DNA from: Streptomyces typhae
GTDB lineage: Bacteria; Actinomycetota; Actinomycetes; Streptomycetales; Streptomycetaceae
Reading direction: 5' to 3'
Assembly (NCBI RefSeq): GCF_009755605.1
Contig: NZ_WPNZ01000034.1
Coordinates: forward strand, 1-64,000
DNA length: 64,000 bases
Shown here: positions 48,901 to 58,008 of the stretch, piece after piece
How positions within the stretch are numbered: position 1 is the stretch's first letter
Layout of the letters: the number at the start of each line of letters is the position of its first letter
Notes under the pieces: generated by a model
The model's database searches: none
Told to the model about the DNA's origin: nothing
What the model saw: the letters and a program-made list of their open reading frames with translations, nothing else
Program-made: the position numbers and the translations under genes

Positions 48901-50699
48901 GTGTGCACCTTCCGTCCGGCCTCGGCCTCGGTCTCGTTCCACGCCGCGTCCAGGTCGTCGCGGCTCTCGGTGTCGTCCTGCGAGGCGCGGATGAGTTCCG
49001 CGGTGTACGGGTCGGCGGGCGCGGCGAAGATCCGCTCGACGGTGCCGGACTCGATGATGCGGCCGTCCTTCATGACCGCGACCCGGTCGCAGATGTCGGC
49101 GACCACGCCGAAGTTGTGGGTGACGATGACGAGCGCCATCCGGTACTCCTGCTGTAGTTCACGCAGCAGTTCGAGCACCTCGGCCTGGACCGTGACGTCC
49201 AGCGCCGTGGTGGGCTCGTCAGCGACAAGCAGGTCCGGTTTGCCCGCGACCGCGCCGGCGATGAGGACTCGCTGCGCCATGCCGCCGGAGACCTGGTGCG
49301 GGTAGGAGGCCAGCACCCGGTCGGGGTCGGTGATGCCGACCTGGAGGAGTACCTCGCGGGCCCGGTCCCGTGCCTGTGCCTTGGTCAGCCCGTGCACCGC
49401 CCGCAGGGGCTCGACGAGCTGGTGGCCGATGGTGTAGCAGGGGTCGAGGTTGCTCATCGGCTCCTGGGGGACGTAGCCGATCCGGGTGCCGAGCAGGGCG
49501 TGGCGCTTGGCCCGCGGCAGGTCGCCGACCGCCTGGCCGCCGACCCAGATGCCGTCGCAGGTCGCACGGCCGTCCGCCGGGAGCAGGTCGAGGGCGGAGA
49601 ACATGGTCTGCGACTTGCCCGATCCCGACTCGCCGACGATGCCGAGCACTTCCCCGGGGGCGACGTCGAGGCAGACTCCGCGGACGACCTGCTTGTCGCC
49701 GTGCGCCGTGGCGTAGGCGACGCGGAGGTTCTCGATCCGCAGCACGCTCCGCTCCACGGTGTGGGCCAGCTCGCCGGTCCGCGCGGTCGTCTCGTCGGCC
49801 GGCCGGGCACCGCGCCGGCGCCGGGGTACCGGTTCGGTGCGTACGCTCACCAGGTCGGCGAGGGTGGATCCCATGAACGCGAGCGCGGCGATCGTGACGC
49901 CGAGGGCGACCGAGGGCCACAGCAGGATCAGCGGGTGGGTCCCCATGGTGCGGAACCCGTCGTTCATCATCTGCCCCCAGTCGGGGGTCGACGCGGTGCC
50001 CACGCCGAGGAACTGCAGGCCGGTCTGCATGCCCATCGCGATGCCCGCGGTGAGCGCGGACTGGATGATGACGGGTGCGCGCACGGCCCGGAACATGTGC
50101 GCGTGCAGGATCCTGGTGTGGGTGAGACCGGCGACGCGGGCCGCGTCGACGTAGGGCTCCTTGCGTACGGCGAGCGCCCTGGAGCGGGAGATGCGGTAGT
50201 AGCCCGGCGCCATGAACGCGCCGACCGTCACCATGAGGACCGTGAAGTCGGCGCCGGTGCCCGCGGCGACGATGAGGAGGACGATCATGCCGGGTACGGA
50301 CTGCACACCGTCGCTGATCCACGAGCAGATCCGGTCGGTGATGCCGCCGAAGTATCCGGCGGCCACGCCCGCGGGCACGCCGAGCCCTACGCCCACCAGG
50401 CAGGCCACGGCGGCCCCGTAGACGGTCGTGCGCGCGCCGTACAGGAGCCTGCTGAAGATGTCGCGGCCGGCGGAGTCGCCGCCCATCCAGTGCTCGGAGC
50501 TGGGCGGGGCCTGGGTGAGGCCCAGGTCGACGAGGTTGGGGTCGTGCGGCGCGAGCAGCGGGGCGAAGAGTCCCACGAGGACCACGAAGAGGAACACCGC
50601 GAGGGCGGTCACGCCGAGCGGGCGGCGCAGAAAGCGCGACCAGAGTCGCCGCTGGGCCTGGACGGCGTCCCCCGGAGGGGGGAGTACGGCCTCTGTCAT
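48897..50699 (-). CDS. Fused ABC permease-ATPase (DppC-DppD-like)
   Basis: A 600-residue fusion. Residues 1-290 are a DppC-type permease with five to six transmembrane helices, N-terminal OppC motif (RRPLGVTALAVFLFVVL), and the EAA-like loop VRKEPYVDAARVAG. Residues 325-600 are the ATPase: Walker A GESGSGKSQTMFSAL, signature SGGMAQRVLIAGAV, Walker B LLVADEPTTALD, and oligopeptide end. Permease and ATPase are usually separate genes. It sits between the second permease and the second ATPase, with 4-nt overlaps on both sides. Confidence 0.93.
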   Translation of the reverse strand: MTEAVLPPPGDAVQAQRRLWSRFLRRPLGVTALAVFLFVVLVGLFAPLLAPHDPNLVDLGLTQAPPSSEHWMGGDSAGRDIFSRLLYGARTTVYGAAVACLVGVGLGVPAGVAAGYFGGITDRICSWISDGVQSVPGMIVLLIVAAGTGADFTVLMVTVGAFMAPGYYRISRSRALAVRKEPYVDAARVAGLTHTRILHAHMFRAVRAPVIIQSALTAGIAMGMQTGLQFLGVGTASTPDWGQMMNDGFRTMGTHPLILLWPSVALGVTIAALAFMGSTLADLVSVRTEPVPRRRRGARPADETTARTGELAHTVERSVLRIENLRVAYATAHGDKQVVRGVCLDVAPGEVLGIVGESGSGKSQTMFSALDLLPADGRATCDGIWVGGQAVGDLPRAKRHALLGTRIGYVPQEPMSNLDPCYTIGHQLVEPLRAVHGLTKAQARDRAREVLLQVGITDPDRVLASYPHQVSGGMAQRVLIAGAVAGKPDLLVADEPTTALDVTVQAEVLELLRELQQEYRMALVIVTHNFGVVADICDRVAVMKDGRIIESGTVERIFAAPADPYTAELIRASQDDTESRDDLDAAWNETEAEAGRKVHT

Positions 50700-51637
50700 G
50701 ACTCACGCACCTTCGGGTTGATCCACCCGAGCACGAGGTCGAGCAGGAAGTTGACGAGGACGACGAAGACGACCGTGACGGCGGTCAGGCCGAGCAGGAT
50801 GGGGATGTCGCCGATCTGGGCGGCGGACTGGGTGAGACTGCCGATGCCCGGGAGGTTGAAGATGATCTCCACGACGATCGCGCCGCCGAGCAGTCCGACG
50901 AACATCACCGCGAGGACGGTGAGCGCGGCGGGCGAGGCGTTGCGCAGCACGTGCGTCGTGACGCGGCGGGAGGAGAGGCCGCGGGCGCGCAGGGTGCGGA
51001 CGAAGTCCTGTTTGGTGACCTCCATGAAGCCGTTGCGGAGCTGTTCGGCGATCATCACGATCGCGGCGAGCGCCAAGGCGACCGACGGCAGGGTGATGGA
51101 GCTCAGCCACGCGGAGGGCGACTGGGTCAGGGGCACATAGCCCACCGCGGGGAACCACTTGAGCCGGACCGCGAACGTCATGACGAGCACGAGGCTGACC
51201 CAGAACCCGGGCAGGGCGAACAGGACGACCGAGGCGACCTTGAGGACGCGGGCCAGGATCCCGTCGGGGCGCAGCCCGGTGGCGATGCCGACGGCGAGCC
51301 CGACGACGGCCGCGAGGAGGGTGGCGGCGAGGACGACGGACAGGGTGACCGGGACGCGCAGGGCGATCTGGTCCGAGACGGGCTGGAAGTTGCGCCACGA
51401 CGTGCCGAAGTCGCCGCGGACCGCGTGCGAGAACCAGTCCCAGAACTGGGTGATGAGCGGGCGGTCCAGGCCGAGCTGCTCGTGCAGTGCGGCCCGCTGG
51501 TCCGGGGTGGCGTTGTTTCCGAGCAGGCCGGCGGTGGGGTCGCCGATGGCCAGGTGGGCCAGGAAGAAGGTGGCGGAGGTGACGACGAGCAGGAGGACGA
51601 CTCCTGACAGCAGTCGCCGAATCGTGAATCTGATCAT
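50696..51637 (-). CDS. ABC permease, DppB/OppB-like
   Basis: A 313-residue membrane protein. RFTIRRLLSGVVLLLVVTSATF is the standard first helix, then TPDQRAALHEQLGLDRPLITQFWDW, and the EAA motif VRTLRARGLSSRRVTTHVLRNA; about six transmembrane helices. With the fused DppC-D, the DppF and the lipoprotein it completes a peptide/nickel-class importer. Its stop overlaps the next start (ATGA). Confidence 0.93.
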   Translation of the reverse strand: MIRFTIRRLLSGVVLLLVVTSATFFLAHLAIGDPTAGLLGNNATPDQRAALHEQLGLDRPLITQFWDWFSHAVRGDFGTSWRNFQPVSDQIALRVPVTLSVVLAATLLAAVVGLAVGIATGLRPDGILARVLKVASVVLFALPGFWVSLVLVMTFAVRLKWFPAVGYVPLTQSPSAWLSSITLPSVALALAAIVMIAEQLRNGFMEVTKQDFVRTLRARGLSSRRVTTHVLRNASPAALTVLAVMFVGLLGGAIVVEIIFNLPGIGSLTQSAAQIGDIPILLGLTAVTVVFVVLVNFLLDLVLGWINPKVRES

Positions 51638-51654
51638 GTAGGGACCCCTCTGAA

Positions 51655-51689
51655 GGCGGGGGCCGCCCGTGGACCGGGCGGGCCCCGCC
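51655..51689. terminator. Hairpin between solute-binding and permease genes
   Basis: GGCGGGGGCCGCCCG (51655-51669) pairs with 51675-51689 with one mismatch over a 5-nt loop. Such hairpins often protect the upstream binding-protein mRNA and reduce read-through into the permease. Confidence 0.65.
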
Positions 51690-51699
51690 GGAACAGGAA

Positions 51700-53211
51700 C
51701 TAGCCGCGCTGGACGAACCGCAGGGTGGGGAACATCATCCCGGTGATCGGCGTGACCTTGATGCCCTTGTTGCTGAAGTAGGTGTTGTTCGCCTGGTACC
51801 AGACGTCCTGCCAGGCCTGGTCGGTGATCTCCTCGTTGAGCTCGCGGATCAGGGGGAGCTGCGCCTCGCCCGTCGCCGCCTCGACCTTGCCGACGAGGTC
51901 GTGGACCTTGGGGAAGTCCTTGGTCGAGGGGTTCGGGTTGAACCACTGCTGGGAGGTGATCCGGCCGTCGACCGAGGCCGCCGCGTTGGAGTCGAGGGCC
52001 AGGACCGCCACGAACATGGGGAAGGTGGCGGCGTTCTTCTGGTAGTCGGCCGGTGACAGGTTCTTCCACTTCACCTTGATGCCGAGCTTGCCGAGGGTCT
52101 GCTGCACGGAGGGCTGCCACGGCTGGAAGATCGACGACATGGGCATCGTCACCTTGAACCCGTCGGGGTAGCCGGCCTCGGCCATGAGCTTCTTGGCCTT
52201 GTCGAGGTCGAACGGGTACCGGCCGTTGAGCGCCTTGTCGTACACCGGGCGGCCCGCGGGGAACATCTGGTTGGTCGCGACCCCGGCGTTCTGGCCCACG
52301 GACTTGAGCATGGCCGCGCCGTCGAAGGCGTGGTTGATGGCCCGCCGCACCCGGATGTCCCCCAGGGGCTTGAACTGCTTGCCGGTGCGGTCGGTGAACT
52401 GGATGCCCACCCAGGTCGCGACGTCGGAGGCGACGTTCCAGCCGGCCCCCTTCGCCCGGGGGATGTCCGCAGCGTTGGCGTAGGCGACGTCGAGCTGGCC
52501 GGAGCGCATGGCGTTGAAGCTCGCGGTCGGGTCGGCGATCGGCTGCACGTGCACCGTGCCGAACGGGTAGGTCTTGTCGTCCCAGTGCCCGGACTTCTTG
52601 GCGAAGACGTACTCCGAGCCCGGCGCCGACTTGCCCTTGTCGTAGGTGTACGGGCCCGAGCCGACGGGCTGGGTGGCCAGCGACTTGGTCTTGATCGCGG
52701 CGGGTGAGGCCATCCAGCTGCGCCCCAGCCCCATGTAGTACAGGAGGGCGTCGTCCTTCTTCTTCAGGTGCAGGGAGACGGTGTCCGCGTCCACCTTCTT
52801 GATGTCGGTGACGTTGGCGTACGTCTGTCCCGACCGGACGCCGGCCTTGAGGTGCTGGAGGTTCTGCACCGCGGCCGCGGCGTCGAAGGGCTGACCGTCG
52901 CTGAACTTCACGCCGGTGCGGAGGTCCAGGGTGAGGGTCAGGCGGTCCGCGGAGTACTTCCAGGCCTTGGCGAGCCCGGGAACGGCCTTGGAGTCCTTGT
53001 CGAGGGAGATCAGCGGGTCGTAGACGGCCGACAGGTAGGGGCCGTCGAAGCCGATGTCGGCCTGGGCCGGGTCCCAGGACGTGATGTCGAGGAGCGTGCC
53101 TATCTTGATATCGTCGGTGGCGGTGCCGCCGGCGGGGGTGGTCGTGTTCGTACACGCGGCCACGGTGAACGCGGCGACCGCGACAACGGTGGCTCTCCAG
53201 ATTCGCTTCAT
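51700..53211 (-). CDS. Family-5 extracellular solute-binding lipoprotein
   Basis: A 503-residue lipoprotein; the ATG at 53211 begins MKRIWRATVVAVAAFTVAAC with lipobox VAAC. Mature protein shows the SBP_bac_5 pattern: DITSWDPAQADIGFDGPYLSAVYDPLI, LTLDLRTGVKFSDGQPFDAAAAV, PVGSGPYTYDKG, and VRRAINHAFD with PAGRPVYD. It binds a peptide, opine or other small organic solute and delivers it to the adjacent ABC permease. A promoter-like block shared with the alcohol dehydrogenase gene lies about 150 bp upstream. Confidence 0.93.
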   Translation of the reverse strand: MKRIWRATVVAVAAFTVAACTNTTTPAGGTATDDIKIGTLLDITSWDPAQADIGFDGPYLSAVYDPLISLDKDSKAVPGLAKAWKYSADRLTLTLDLRTGVKFSDGQPFDAAAAVQNLQHLKAGVRSGQTYANVTDIKKVDADTVSLHLKKKDDALLYYMGLGRSWMASPAAIKTKSLATQPVGSGPYTYDKGKSAPGSEYVFAKKSGHWDDKTYPFGTVHVQPIADPTASFNAMRSGQLDVAYANAADIPRAKGAGWNVASDVATWVGIQFTDRTGKQFKPLGDIRVRRAINHAFDGAAMLKSVGQNAGVATNQMFPAGRPVYDKALNGRYPFDLDKAKKLMAEAGYPDGFKVTMPMSSIFQPWQPSVQQTLGKLGIKVKWKNLSPADYQKNAATFPMFVAVLALDSNAAASVDGRITSQQWFNPNPSTKDFPKVHDLVGKVEAATGEAQLPLIRELNEEITDQAWQDVWYQANNTYFSNKGIKVTPITGMMFPTLRFVQRG

Positions 53212-53359
53212 GGAGTCTTCTCTCGCGTAAGAGGGGCGCTGGTGCCGGATCGATCCGGGAGAGGAACCGCCCGACCTCTCGCCGTCACAGCGCGCGGCGC
53301 ACAGATTGAGAGTGGGTGTGCGGGGGTGTTTGCCTGCCCGCCGCCTCACGTGTCGTGGC

Positions 53360-53380
53360 CGTTAGTCTACGGTCGTCGGC
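53360..53380 (-). promoter_or_regulatory. Shared 21-nt promoter block upstream of the ABC operon
   Basis: Minus-strand GCCGACGACCGTAGACTAACG; 17 of 21 positions match the block at 58009-58029 before the alcohol dehydrogenase operon. Confidence 0.65.
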
Positions 53381-53418
53381 AAAAAAGGCAATGGCCCCAC
53401 CACAGCCAATTGGCGAGC

Positions 53419-53464
53419 GATGGGGCCACTGTCAGGACCACGATGGGGCCACTGTCAGGACCAT
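53419..53464. repeat. 23-bp duplication near the O-methyltransferase stop
   Basis: Two units of GATGGGGCCACTGTCAGGACCA (53419 and 53442). A diverged third copy (GGCCTGGTCAGACC) covers the end of the O-methyltransferase gene, where TCA is its stop codon complement. Confidence 0.8.
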
Positions 53465-53479
53465 GGGCCAAAGGCCTGG

Positions 53480-54469
53480 TCAGACCGCTTCGGCGACGAC
53501 GACCCGCGGACTTCCCGGCAGCGCGATCACCTCGCGCCGGCGCCAGCCCGACGCCTCCAGCCATGCCGTGACCTCGGACTCCGGGTAGACCACCGTACCG
53601 TCGATGACGAAGTACTCACCCGCGTGCAGGGCATCGATCGGACGCTGCCGGTCGTCGTCGTCGAGGAGGAAGTCGAGCAGCAGCAGGGTCGCTCCGGGGC
53701 GGGCGGCGGCTCGGGCGGCGGCGAGAATGGCGCGGTTCTGCTCGGCGGTGAAGCGGTGGACGACGTGGTTGACCATGACGAGGTCGTGGTCCCCGCCCGG
53801 CTGGGCGGTGTCGGTCGGCGCGGGATCGATCCGGACCCGGTCCGCGAGACCCGCCGCGCCGAGCGCCTCGGTGACGGACTCGGTGGAGGCCGGGTCGTAG
53901 ACGAAGCGGGCCGACAGCTCGGGGTTGGCCCGCAGCGCGCCGATCGCGAAGTCCGGGGAGAGCCCGCCGAGGTCGAGCAGGTCCCGGTAGGGCCCGAAGT
54001 CGAAGGACCGGGCGAGCATGGCGGCGTGCAGCGCGTTGTAGCGCATGACACCGGCCATGAACGTCTTCCAGCGCTCCTCGTTCATGTCCAGCTCACCGGG
54101 CTTGGTGCTGTCGACGGTGGCGTCGAACTGCAGCCAGTGGCCGTAGCTGATCTCGTTCAGGAAGGCGAGGAAGGGGTGCAGGTCGAGGTCGCCCTCGCCC
54201 GTCAGATGGGCGGCGGCGTCCGGTGCGAGCCGGTAGCGGCCGTCACTGCGCTCGAGGAGGCCGAGGCCGTTCATGGCGTCGGCGAGTATGCGGGCCATCT
54301 GCTCGCTCAGCCCGGTCGCCGAGGCGAGCCCGGCCACGTCGCGCTCCTCTTCGGCGAGGGCGCGGAACACGCCGGTGCGCGCGGCGGCGAAGAGCTGCTT
54401 CGCCCCCATGTAACCGATCGCTATGTCGACGATGCGGTCGGGCGTGGCGGGCGTACTGGGTGCGGTCAT
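53480..54469 (-). CDS. SAM-dependent O-methyltransferase with dimerisation domain
   Basis: A 329-residue enzyme of the plant-type/hydroxyneurosporene O-methyltransferase class. An N-terminal winged-helix dimerisation domain (RIVDIAIGYMGAKQLFAAARTGVF; GLASATGLSEQMARILADAM) precedes the SAM domain: LLDLGGLSPDFAIGALRANPE, FVYDPAST and HDLVMVNHVVHRFTAEQNRAIL with catalytic His. It probably methylates a phenolic hydroxyl. The neighbouring aldo/keto reductase gene ends 70 bp upstream and may be co-transcribed. Confidence 0.9.
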   Translation of the reverse strand: MTAPSTPATPDRIVDIAIGYMGAKQLFAAARTGVFRALAEEERDVAGLASATGLSEQMARILADAMNGLGLLERSDGRYRLAPDAAAHLTGEGDLDLHPFLAFLNEISYGHWLQFDATVDSTKPGELDMNEERWKTFMAGVMRYNALHAAMLARSFDFGPYRDLLDLGGLSPDFAIGALRANPELSARFVYDPASTESVTEALGAAGLADRVRIDPAPTDTAQPGGDHDLVMVNHVVHRFTAEQNRAILAAARAAARPGATLLLLDFLLDDDDRQRPIDALHAGEYFVIDGTVVYPESEVTAWLEASGWRRREVIALPGSPRVVVAEAV

Positions 54470-54539
54470 GAGGTCCTCCTGAGATGTTGTCGTACGACTG
54501 TCGGGTGCAGCGGCGGGCGTCGGCGCGGGGCCGCCCATG

Positions 54540-55508
54540 TCACCAGGTGCCGTCGGCGGCGACGTCGCGGTCGAGCCACAGGTCCGCCACCGCCTGGCGC
54601 AGGGCCGGGGCCCCCACCCGTTCGAGGAGCGCGATGGCGCCCACGTTGTCCTCGAGCTGCGCCTGCTTGGAGACTCCGACCAGCACGTTCGCGGTCGCGG
54701 GGTTGGCCAGGCAGAAGGCGATGCCCAGCTGTGCCGGGGACGCGTCGAAGGCGTCGGCGAGACGGCGCACCTCGCCGTAGGACTCGGCGACCCGCTCGCG
54801 GATACCTCCCACGTCGGCGCCGATCTTGCGGTCCGGGCGCAGGTTGCCGACCAGGATGCCGCCCTCGAAGACGTCGGACGCCTGCAGGGCGAGTTCCCCG
54901 GCCTCGAACAGCGGGGCGTAGTAGCGTCCCTCGGCCATCGACCTGCGGACCAGACCGTACTTGAGCTGGGCGAACGAGGGCGGCACCAGACCGCGCTCAC
55001 GTGCGATGTCGAGCGCCGCCCGCAGATCGGGGTAGCGCCAGTTGTTCACGCCCCAGGTGGTGAACCGGCCCGCGTCGATCTGCTCGGCGACGTCGGCGAC
55101 GACCCGCTCGACGTCGAGATCACCGAAGTAGTCACCGACGACGACCATGTCGGCCCGCTCGACGCCGACACGCTCCAGTGACGTCTTCATCTGCTGGGTG
55201 AAGCCGGTGCCGGGATAGTCCCAGAGCCAGAGCTTGCCGCAGAACTGCCAGTCGGCGCGTGCGAGACCTGCCTCCCGTACGGCGCGGCCGAAGATCAGGT
55301 CGGTGCGGGCGTTCTCCGCGTGTGGGCCCATGTTGTAGTGCGCGACGTCGAAGAAGGCACAGCCGAGCTCGGCGGCCCGTGCGACCAGTGACACCGCGTC
55401 GTCGAAATCCATCCGGTCCCAGGTGTTCCAGGACCCCAGGGAAAGGACCGGTACGTCGGGGCCATCGGGCCCCAACCCGCGTCGGGGAAAGGACTGTTCA
55501 GCGCTCAA
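54540..55508 (-). CDS. Aldo/keto reductase (paralogue 1, lacking catalytic His)
   Basis: A 322-residue AKR from a TTG start with ggaggag upstream. The catalytic Asp and Tyr are in FFDVAHYNMG and the Lys in FCGKLWLWD, but the fourth residue, His in most AKRs (QxHxxD), is replaced in MVVVGDYFGD. WGVNNWRYPDL and ASDVFEGGILVGN complete the barrel. It is paralogous to the gene at 59.2 kb. It heads leftward from a promoter region it shares with the divergent SDR gene. Confidence 0.88.
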   Translation of the reverse strand: MSAEQSFPRRGLGPDGPDVPVLSLGSWNTWDRMDFDDAVSLVARAAELGCAFFDVAHYNMGPHAENARTDLIFGRAVREAGLARADWQFCGKLWLWDYPGTGFTQQMKTSLERVGVERADMVVVGDYFGDLDVERVVADVAEQIDAGRFTTWGVNNWRYPDLRAALDIARERGLVPPSFAQLKYGLVRRSMAEGRYYAPLFEAGELALQASDVFEGGILVGNLRPDRKIGADVGGIRERVAESYGEVRRLADAFDASPAQLGIAFCLANPATANVLVGVSKQAQLEDNVGAIALLERVGAPALRQAVADLWLDRDVAADGTW

Positions 55509-55535
55509 AGCTCCTCCCGAAGCCTCGGCCTTTTT

Positions 55536-55562
55536 CGTCTACGCTTGTATACTATAAAGCGG
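55536..55562. promoter_or_regulatory. Divergent AKR/SDR promoter with CGTCTACG and GTATAC
   Basis: Contains CGTCTACGCTTGTATACTAT; the palindrome GTATAC resembles operators of FadR-type GntR regulators, and reverse-complement CGTAGAC matches the core of the shared 21-nt block. Confidence 0.5.
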
Positions 55563-55599
55563 ACGCCGTGACAAAGGTCTCGGCGCGAGGGGAGTAAAG

Positions 55600-56340
55600 A
55601 TGCAGCGCACACGTACCGTGCTCGTCACCGGTGGAGCGGGGGGCATCGGCCGGGGGGTGGCCGCCGCGTTCTCGGCGGCGGGCGACACCGTGGTGATCGC
55701 CGACCGGGACGCGGAGGGCGTCACGCGGACAGCGAAGGAACTCGGCGTCCACGGCCTGGCCCTCGACATCACCGACACGGCCGCGATCACCCGTGAACTC
55801 GACGCGCTCCAGGCGGAGTTCGGCCCGGTCGAGGTCCTTGTGAACAACGCGGGCCTGCTCACCGTCCACGGCGCGCTCCTGGACCTGCCCGGCAGCGACC
55901 TGGACACCATCCTGCGCACCAACGTGGTGGGCACGTTCCTGATGACGCAGCACGTGGCCCGCCGGATGGTCGACGCCGGGATCGCCGGGGTGATCGTCAA
56001 CATGTCCTCCATCGGCGGCAGGCAGCCGACCCCGGGCATGGGCGGGTACGAGAGCAGCAAGGCGGCCGTGGACGCGCTCACCCGCTGGGCGGCCATCGAG
56101 CTGGCCGCACACAACATCCGGGTCAACGCCGTGGCGCCAGGACCCGTCCTCACCGAGATGCTGGCCACCGGCATGCCGGAGGGCTCGCCGCAGCGCCGGG
56201 CATGGGAGGACCGCATCCCCCTCAAGCGCCTGGCCGCGGTGGACGACGTCGCCGCGGCGGCCGTCTTCCTCGCCGGTGAGAGTGCCGCGCACATCACCGG
56301 GACCAGCCTTCCGGTGGACGGCGGGCAGTTGCTCACCTGA
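55600..56340 (+). CDS. Short-chain dehydrogenase/reductase
   Basis: A 246-residue classical SDR. TVLVTGGAGGIGRGVA is the coenzyme motif, NNAG is in VLVNNAGLL, and the catalytic Ser-Tyr-Lys is in VNMSSIGG, GGYESSKAAVDA. LPVDGGQLLT is the usual end. It probably oxidises a hydroxyl or reduces a ketone of the compound processed by the neighbouring AKR and ADH genes. ATG at 55600 with aggggag upstream. Transcribed toward a 28-bp hairpin. Confidence 0.93.
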   Translation: MQRTRTVLVTGGAGGIGRGVAAAFSAAGDTVVIADRDAEGVTRTAKELGVHGLALDITDTAAITRELDALQAEFGPVEVLVNNAGLLTVHGALLDLPGSDLDTILRTNVVGTFLMTQHVARRMVDAGIAGVIVNMSSIGGRQPTPGMGGYESSKAAVDALTRWAAIELAAHNIRVNAVAPGPVLTEMLATGMPEGSPQRRAWEDRIPLKRLAAVDDVAAAAVFLAGESAAHITGTSLPVDGGQLLT

Positions 56341-56344
56341 GCGC

Positions 56345-56470
56345 TCCGCAGGCCGCTTCCGCGGGGCTGCGCGCGGCTCCGCGGAAGCCGTGTGCCGCCC
56401 TCGGGCCGGTGGGGCTGGTCGCGCAGCTCCCCGCCCCCCTGCGGGGCGCGATCCCGCAACGGGGGGCGAC
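56345..56470. repeat. Streptomyces-type intergenic repeat element
   Basis: Contains ggggctgcgcgcggct and gctggtcgcgcagctcccc, words that I recall as recurrent in Streptomyces intergenic regions, with internal inverted repeats such as GCTTCCGCGG/CCGCGGAAGC. It is not a gene. Genome-wide recurrence could not be tested here. Confidence 0.5.
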
Positions 56471-56484
56471 CACTCGGAACGCGA

Positions 56485-56544
56485 GTGCGGACGGATTCGG
56501 GCCTGCCGGGTGGGATCACCCGGCAGGCCCGAATCCGTCCGCAC
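56485..56544. terminator. 28-bp perfect-stem hairpin between convergent genes
   Basis: A 28-nt arm (GTGCGGACGGATTCG...) at 56485-56512 pairs perfectly with 56517-56544 over a GGAT loop, between SDR and amidohydrolase. Confidence 0.95.
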
Positions 56545-56567
56545 CGTGCTGTGTCCGAGCGCCTCGA

Positions 56568-57971
56568 TCAGGCGATCTCCGCCGCAGGCACCCGTGCCCC
56601 CTGCTCATGGACGACCTTGCCGTCCACCACGGTCAGCGCCACACCGACGTCCGGCAACTCGGCCGGGGTCAGGGCGAGCGGATCGGCCTCCAGTACGCAC
56701 AGGTCGGCCGCCATACCGGGGGCGAGTGTCCCCTTCCAGGACGCGGCGTGGTCCTGGCGGGCGGGCTCCACCGTGTAGCAGCGCAGCAGCTGCTCCATGC
56801 GCGCACGCGGGTCGGCCGCGGGCCCCATCCACTCGTCGGCGGCCGCGATCTGGCGCCGCCAGTCCGGTGAGAGCACGGGCGCGTCGGAGGTCAGACACAT
56901 GGACACACCCGCGTCGAAGGCCGCCTGGAGCGGCCACGCGGCCGCCGCCGAGCCGGCACCGAGCGCGTCGTCCACCAGGGACCGCGTACGCACCGCGATC
57001 TCCGGCTGGGTGTCGAGGCCCACCCCGAGCGCGGCCATCCGGCGCAGCTGCGGCGCGGTGACGAGGTCGCCGTGGATGATGTAGTGCCCCAGGTCGACAT
57101 CGTGCTCGGCCCTCGCCCGCTCGACCGCGTCGAGGGTGACGTCGATGGAGCGGTCCCCGGTGGCGTGCACTCCGACCTGCCGCCCCGCACGGTGCGCGGC
57201 CACGATCATCCGCGCCAGGTTCGCCTCACGCTCGGCGTCGTCGGCGCCCGCCACGAGCAGGGCCGGTCTGACGCCGTCGGCGTAGCAGCGGTGCGTATAG
57301 GCCGACCGCATCGGCGGGATGCCGTCGGCGAATATCTTGACCCCGGCGAACCGCAGCCACCGCGGGTCGCTCGTCGCGCCGTCGGTGGCGGCGAGGCCGG
57401 ACAGGAAGTGCTCCAGGTCGCTCGGCCCGTCGAGCTCGCCGTAGAGCCACAGGACGGTGACCCTGGCCCGCAGCCGCCCCTCGGCGGCGAGCAGGCGGTA
57501 CTGCTCGGCGACCGAGGTTCCGAAGGCGCCGGTCGCCCCGTGGTCCTCGCCGGGGCCGAGGCCGGGCTCCGTGTAGCTGGTGATGCCGAGCGAGGCGGCG
57601 AGCTCCCCGGCGCGGAGGATCGCACCGCGCCGCGCCTCGTCGTCGAGGAGCGGGCGTTCCGGAGGCGGGCCGGGAGCGACGTGCTCGCCGAAGAGGGTGT
57701 CGGGCCACATGGCTCCCAGCCAGGTGGCGTGCAGATGGGCGTCGTTGATGCCGGGCAGGACGGCACGTCCGGCCAGGTCGACGACCTCGGTCGAGGCACC
57801 GGCGAGCGCCAGGACCTCGGAGTCGTCGCCGGCACGGGCCACGAGCCCGTCGCGCAGGGCGACGGCGGACGCGGTCACCCCCCTGCCGCCCGGGGCCAGA
57901 GTGTGGACGACGCCCCCTCGGAGGATCAGGTCGGCCGGTGCATTACGGGCGTCGCCGTCTGCTGTGCGCAC
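56568..57971 (-). CDS. Amidohydrolase (YtcJ-like)
   Basis: A 467-residue metal-dependent hydrolase from a GTG at 57971. The N-terminal composite sheet LILRGGVVHTLAPGG leads to AVLPGINDAHLHATWLG, the metal-binding HxH-like motif of the YtcJ branch. KIFADGIPPMRSAYTH holds the bridging Lys-like position, VGVHATGDRSID and SDAPVLSPDW carry further metal ligands. Members hydrolyse N-substituted formamide or cyclic amide bonds. The gene is convergent with SDR and divergent from the ADH. Role in the same pathway is likely. Confidence 0.9.
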   Translation of the reverse strand: MRTADGDARNAPADLILRGGVVHTLAPGGRGVTASAVALRDGLVARAGDDSEVLALAGASTEVVDLAGRAVLPGINDAHLHATWLGAMWPDTLFGEHVAPGPPPERPLLDDEARRGAILRAGELAASLGITSYTEPGLGPGEDHGATGAFGTSVAEQYRLLAAEGRLRARVTVLWLYGELDGPSDLEHFLSGLAATDGATSDPRWLRFAGVKIFADGIPPMRSAYTHRCYADGVRPALLVAGADDAEREANLARMIVAAHRAGRQVGVHATGDRSIDVTLDAVERARAEHDVDLGHYIIHGDLVTAPQLRRMAALGVGLDTQPEIAVRTRSLVDDALGAGSAAAAWPLQAAFDAGVSMCLTSDAPVLSPDWRRQIAAADEWMGPAADPRARMEQLLRCYTVEPARQDHAASWKGTLAPGMAADLCVLEADPLALTPAELPDVGVALTVVDGKVVHEQGARVPAAEIA

Positions 57972-58008
57972 GGGTGCTCCTCGTCGCTCTCAGGGTCTCG
58001 ACATTTGA

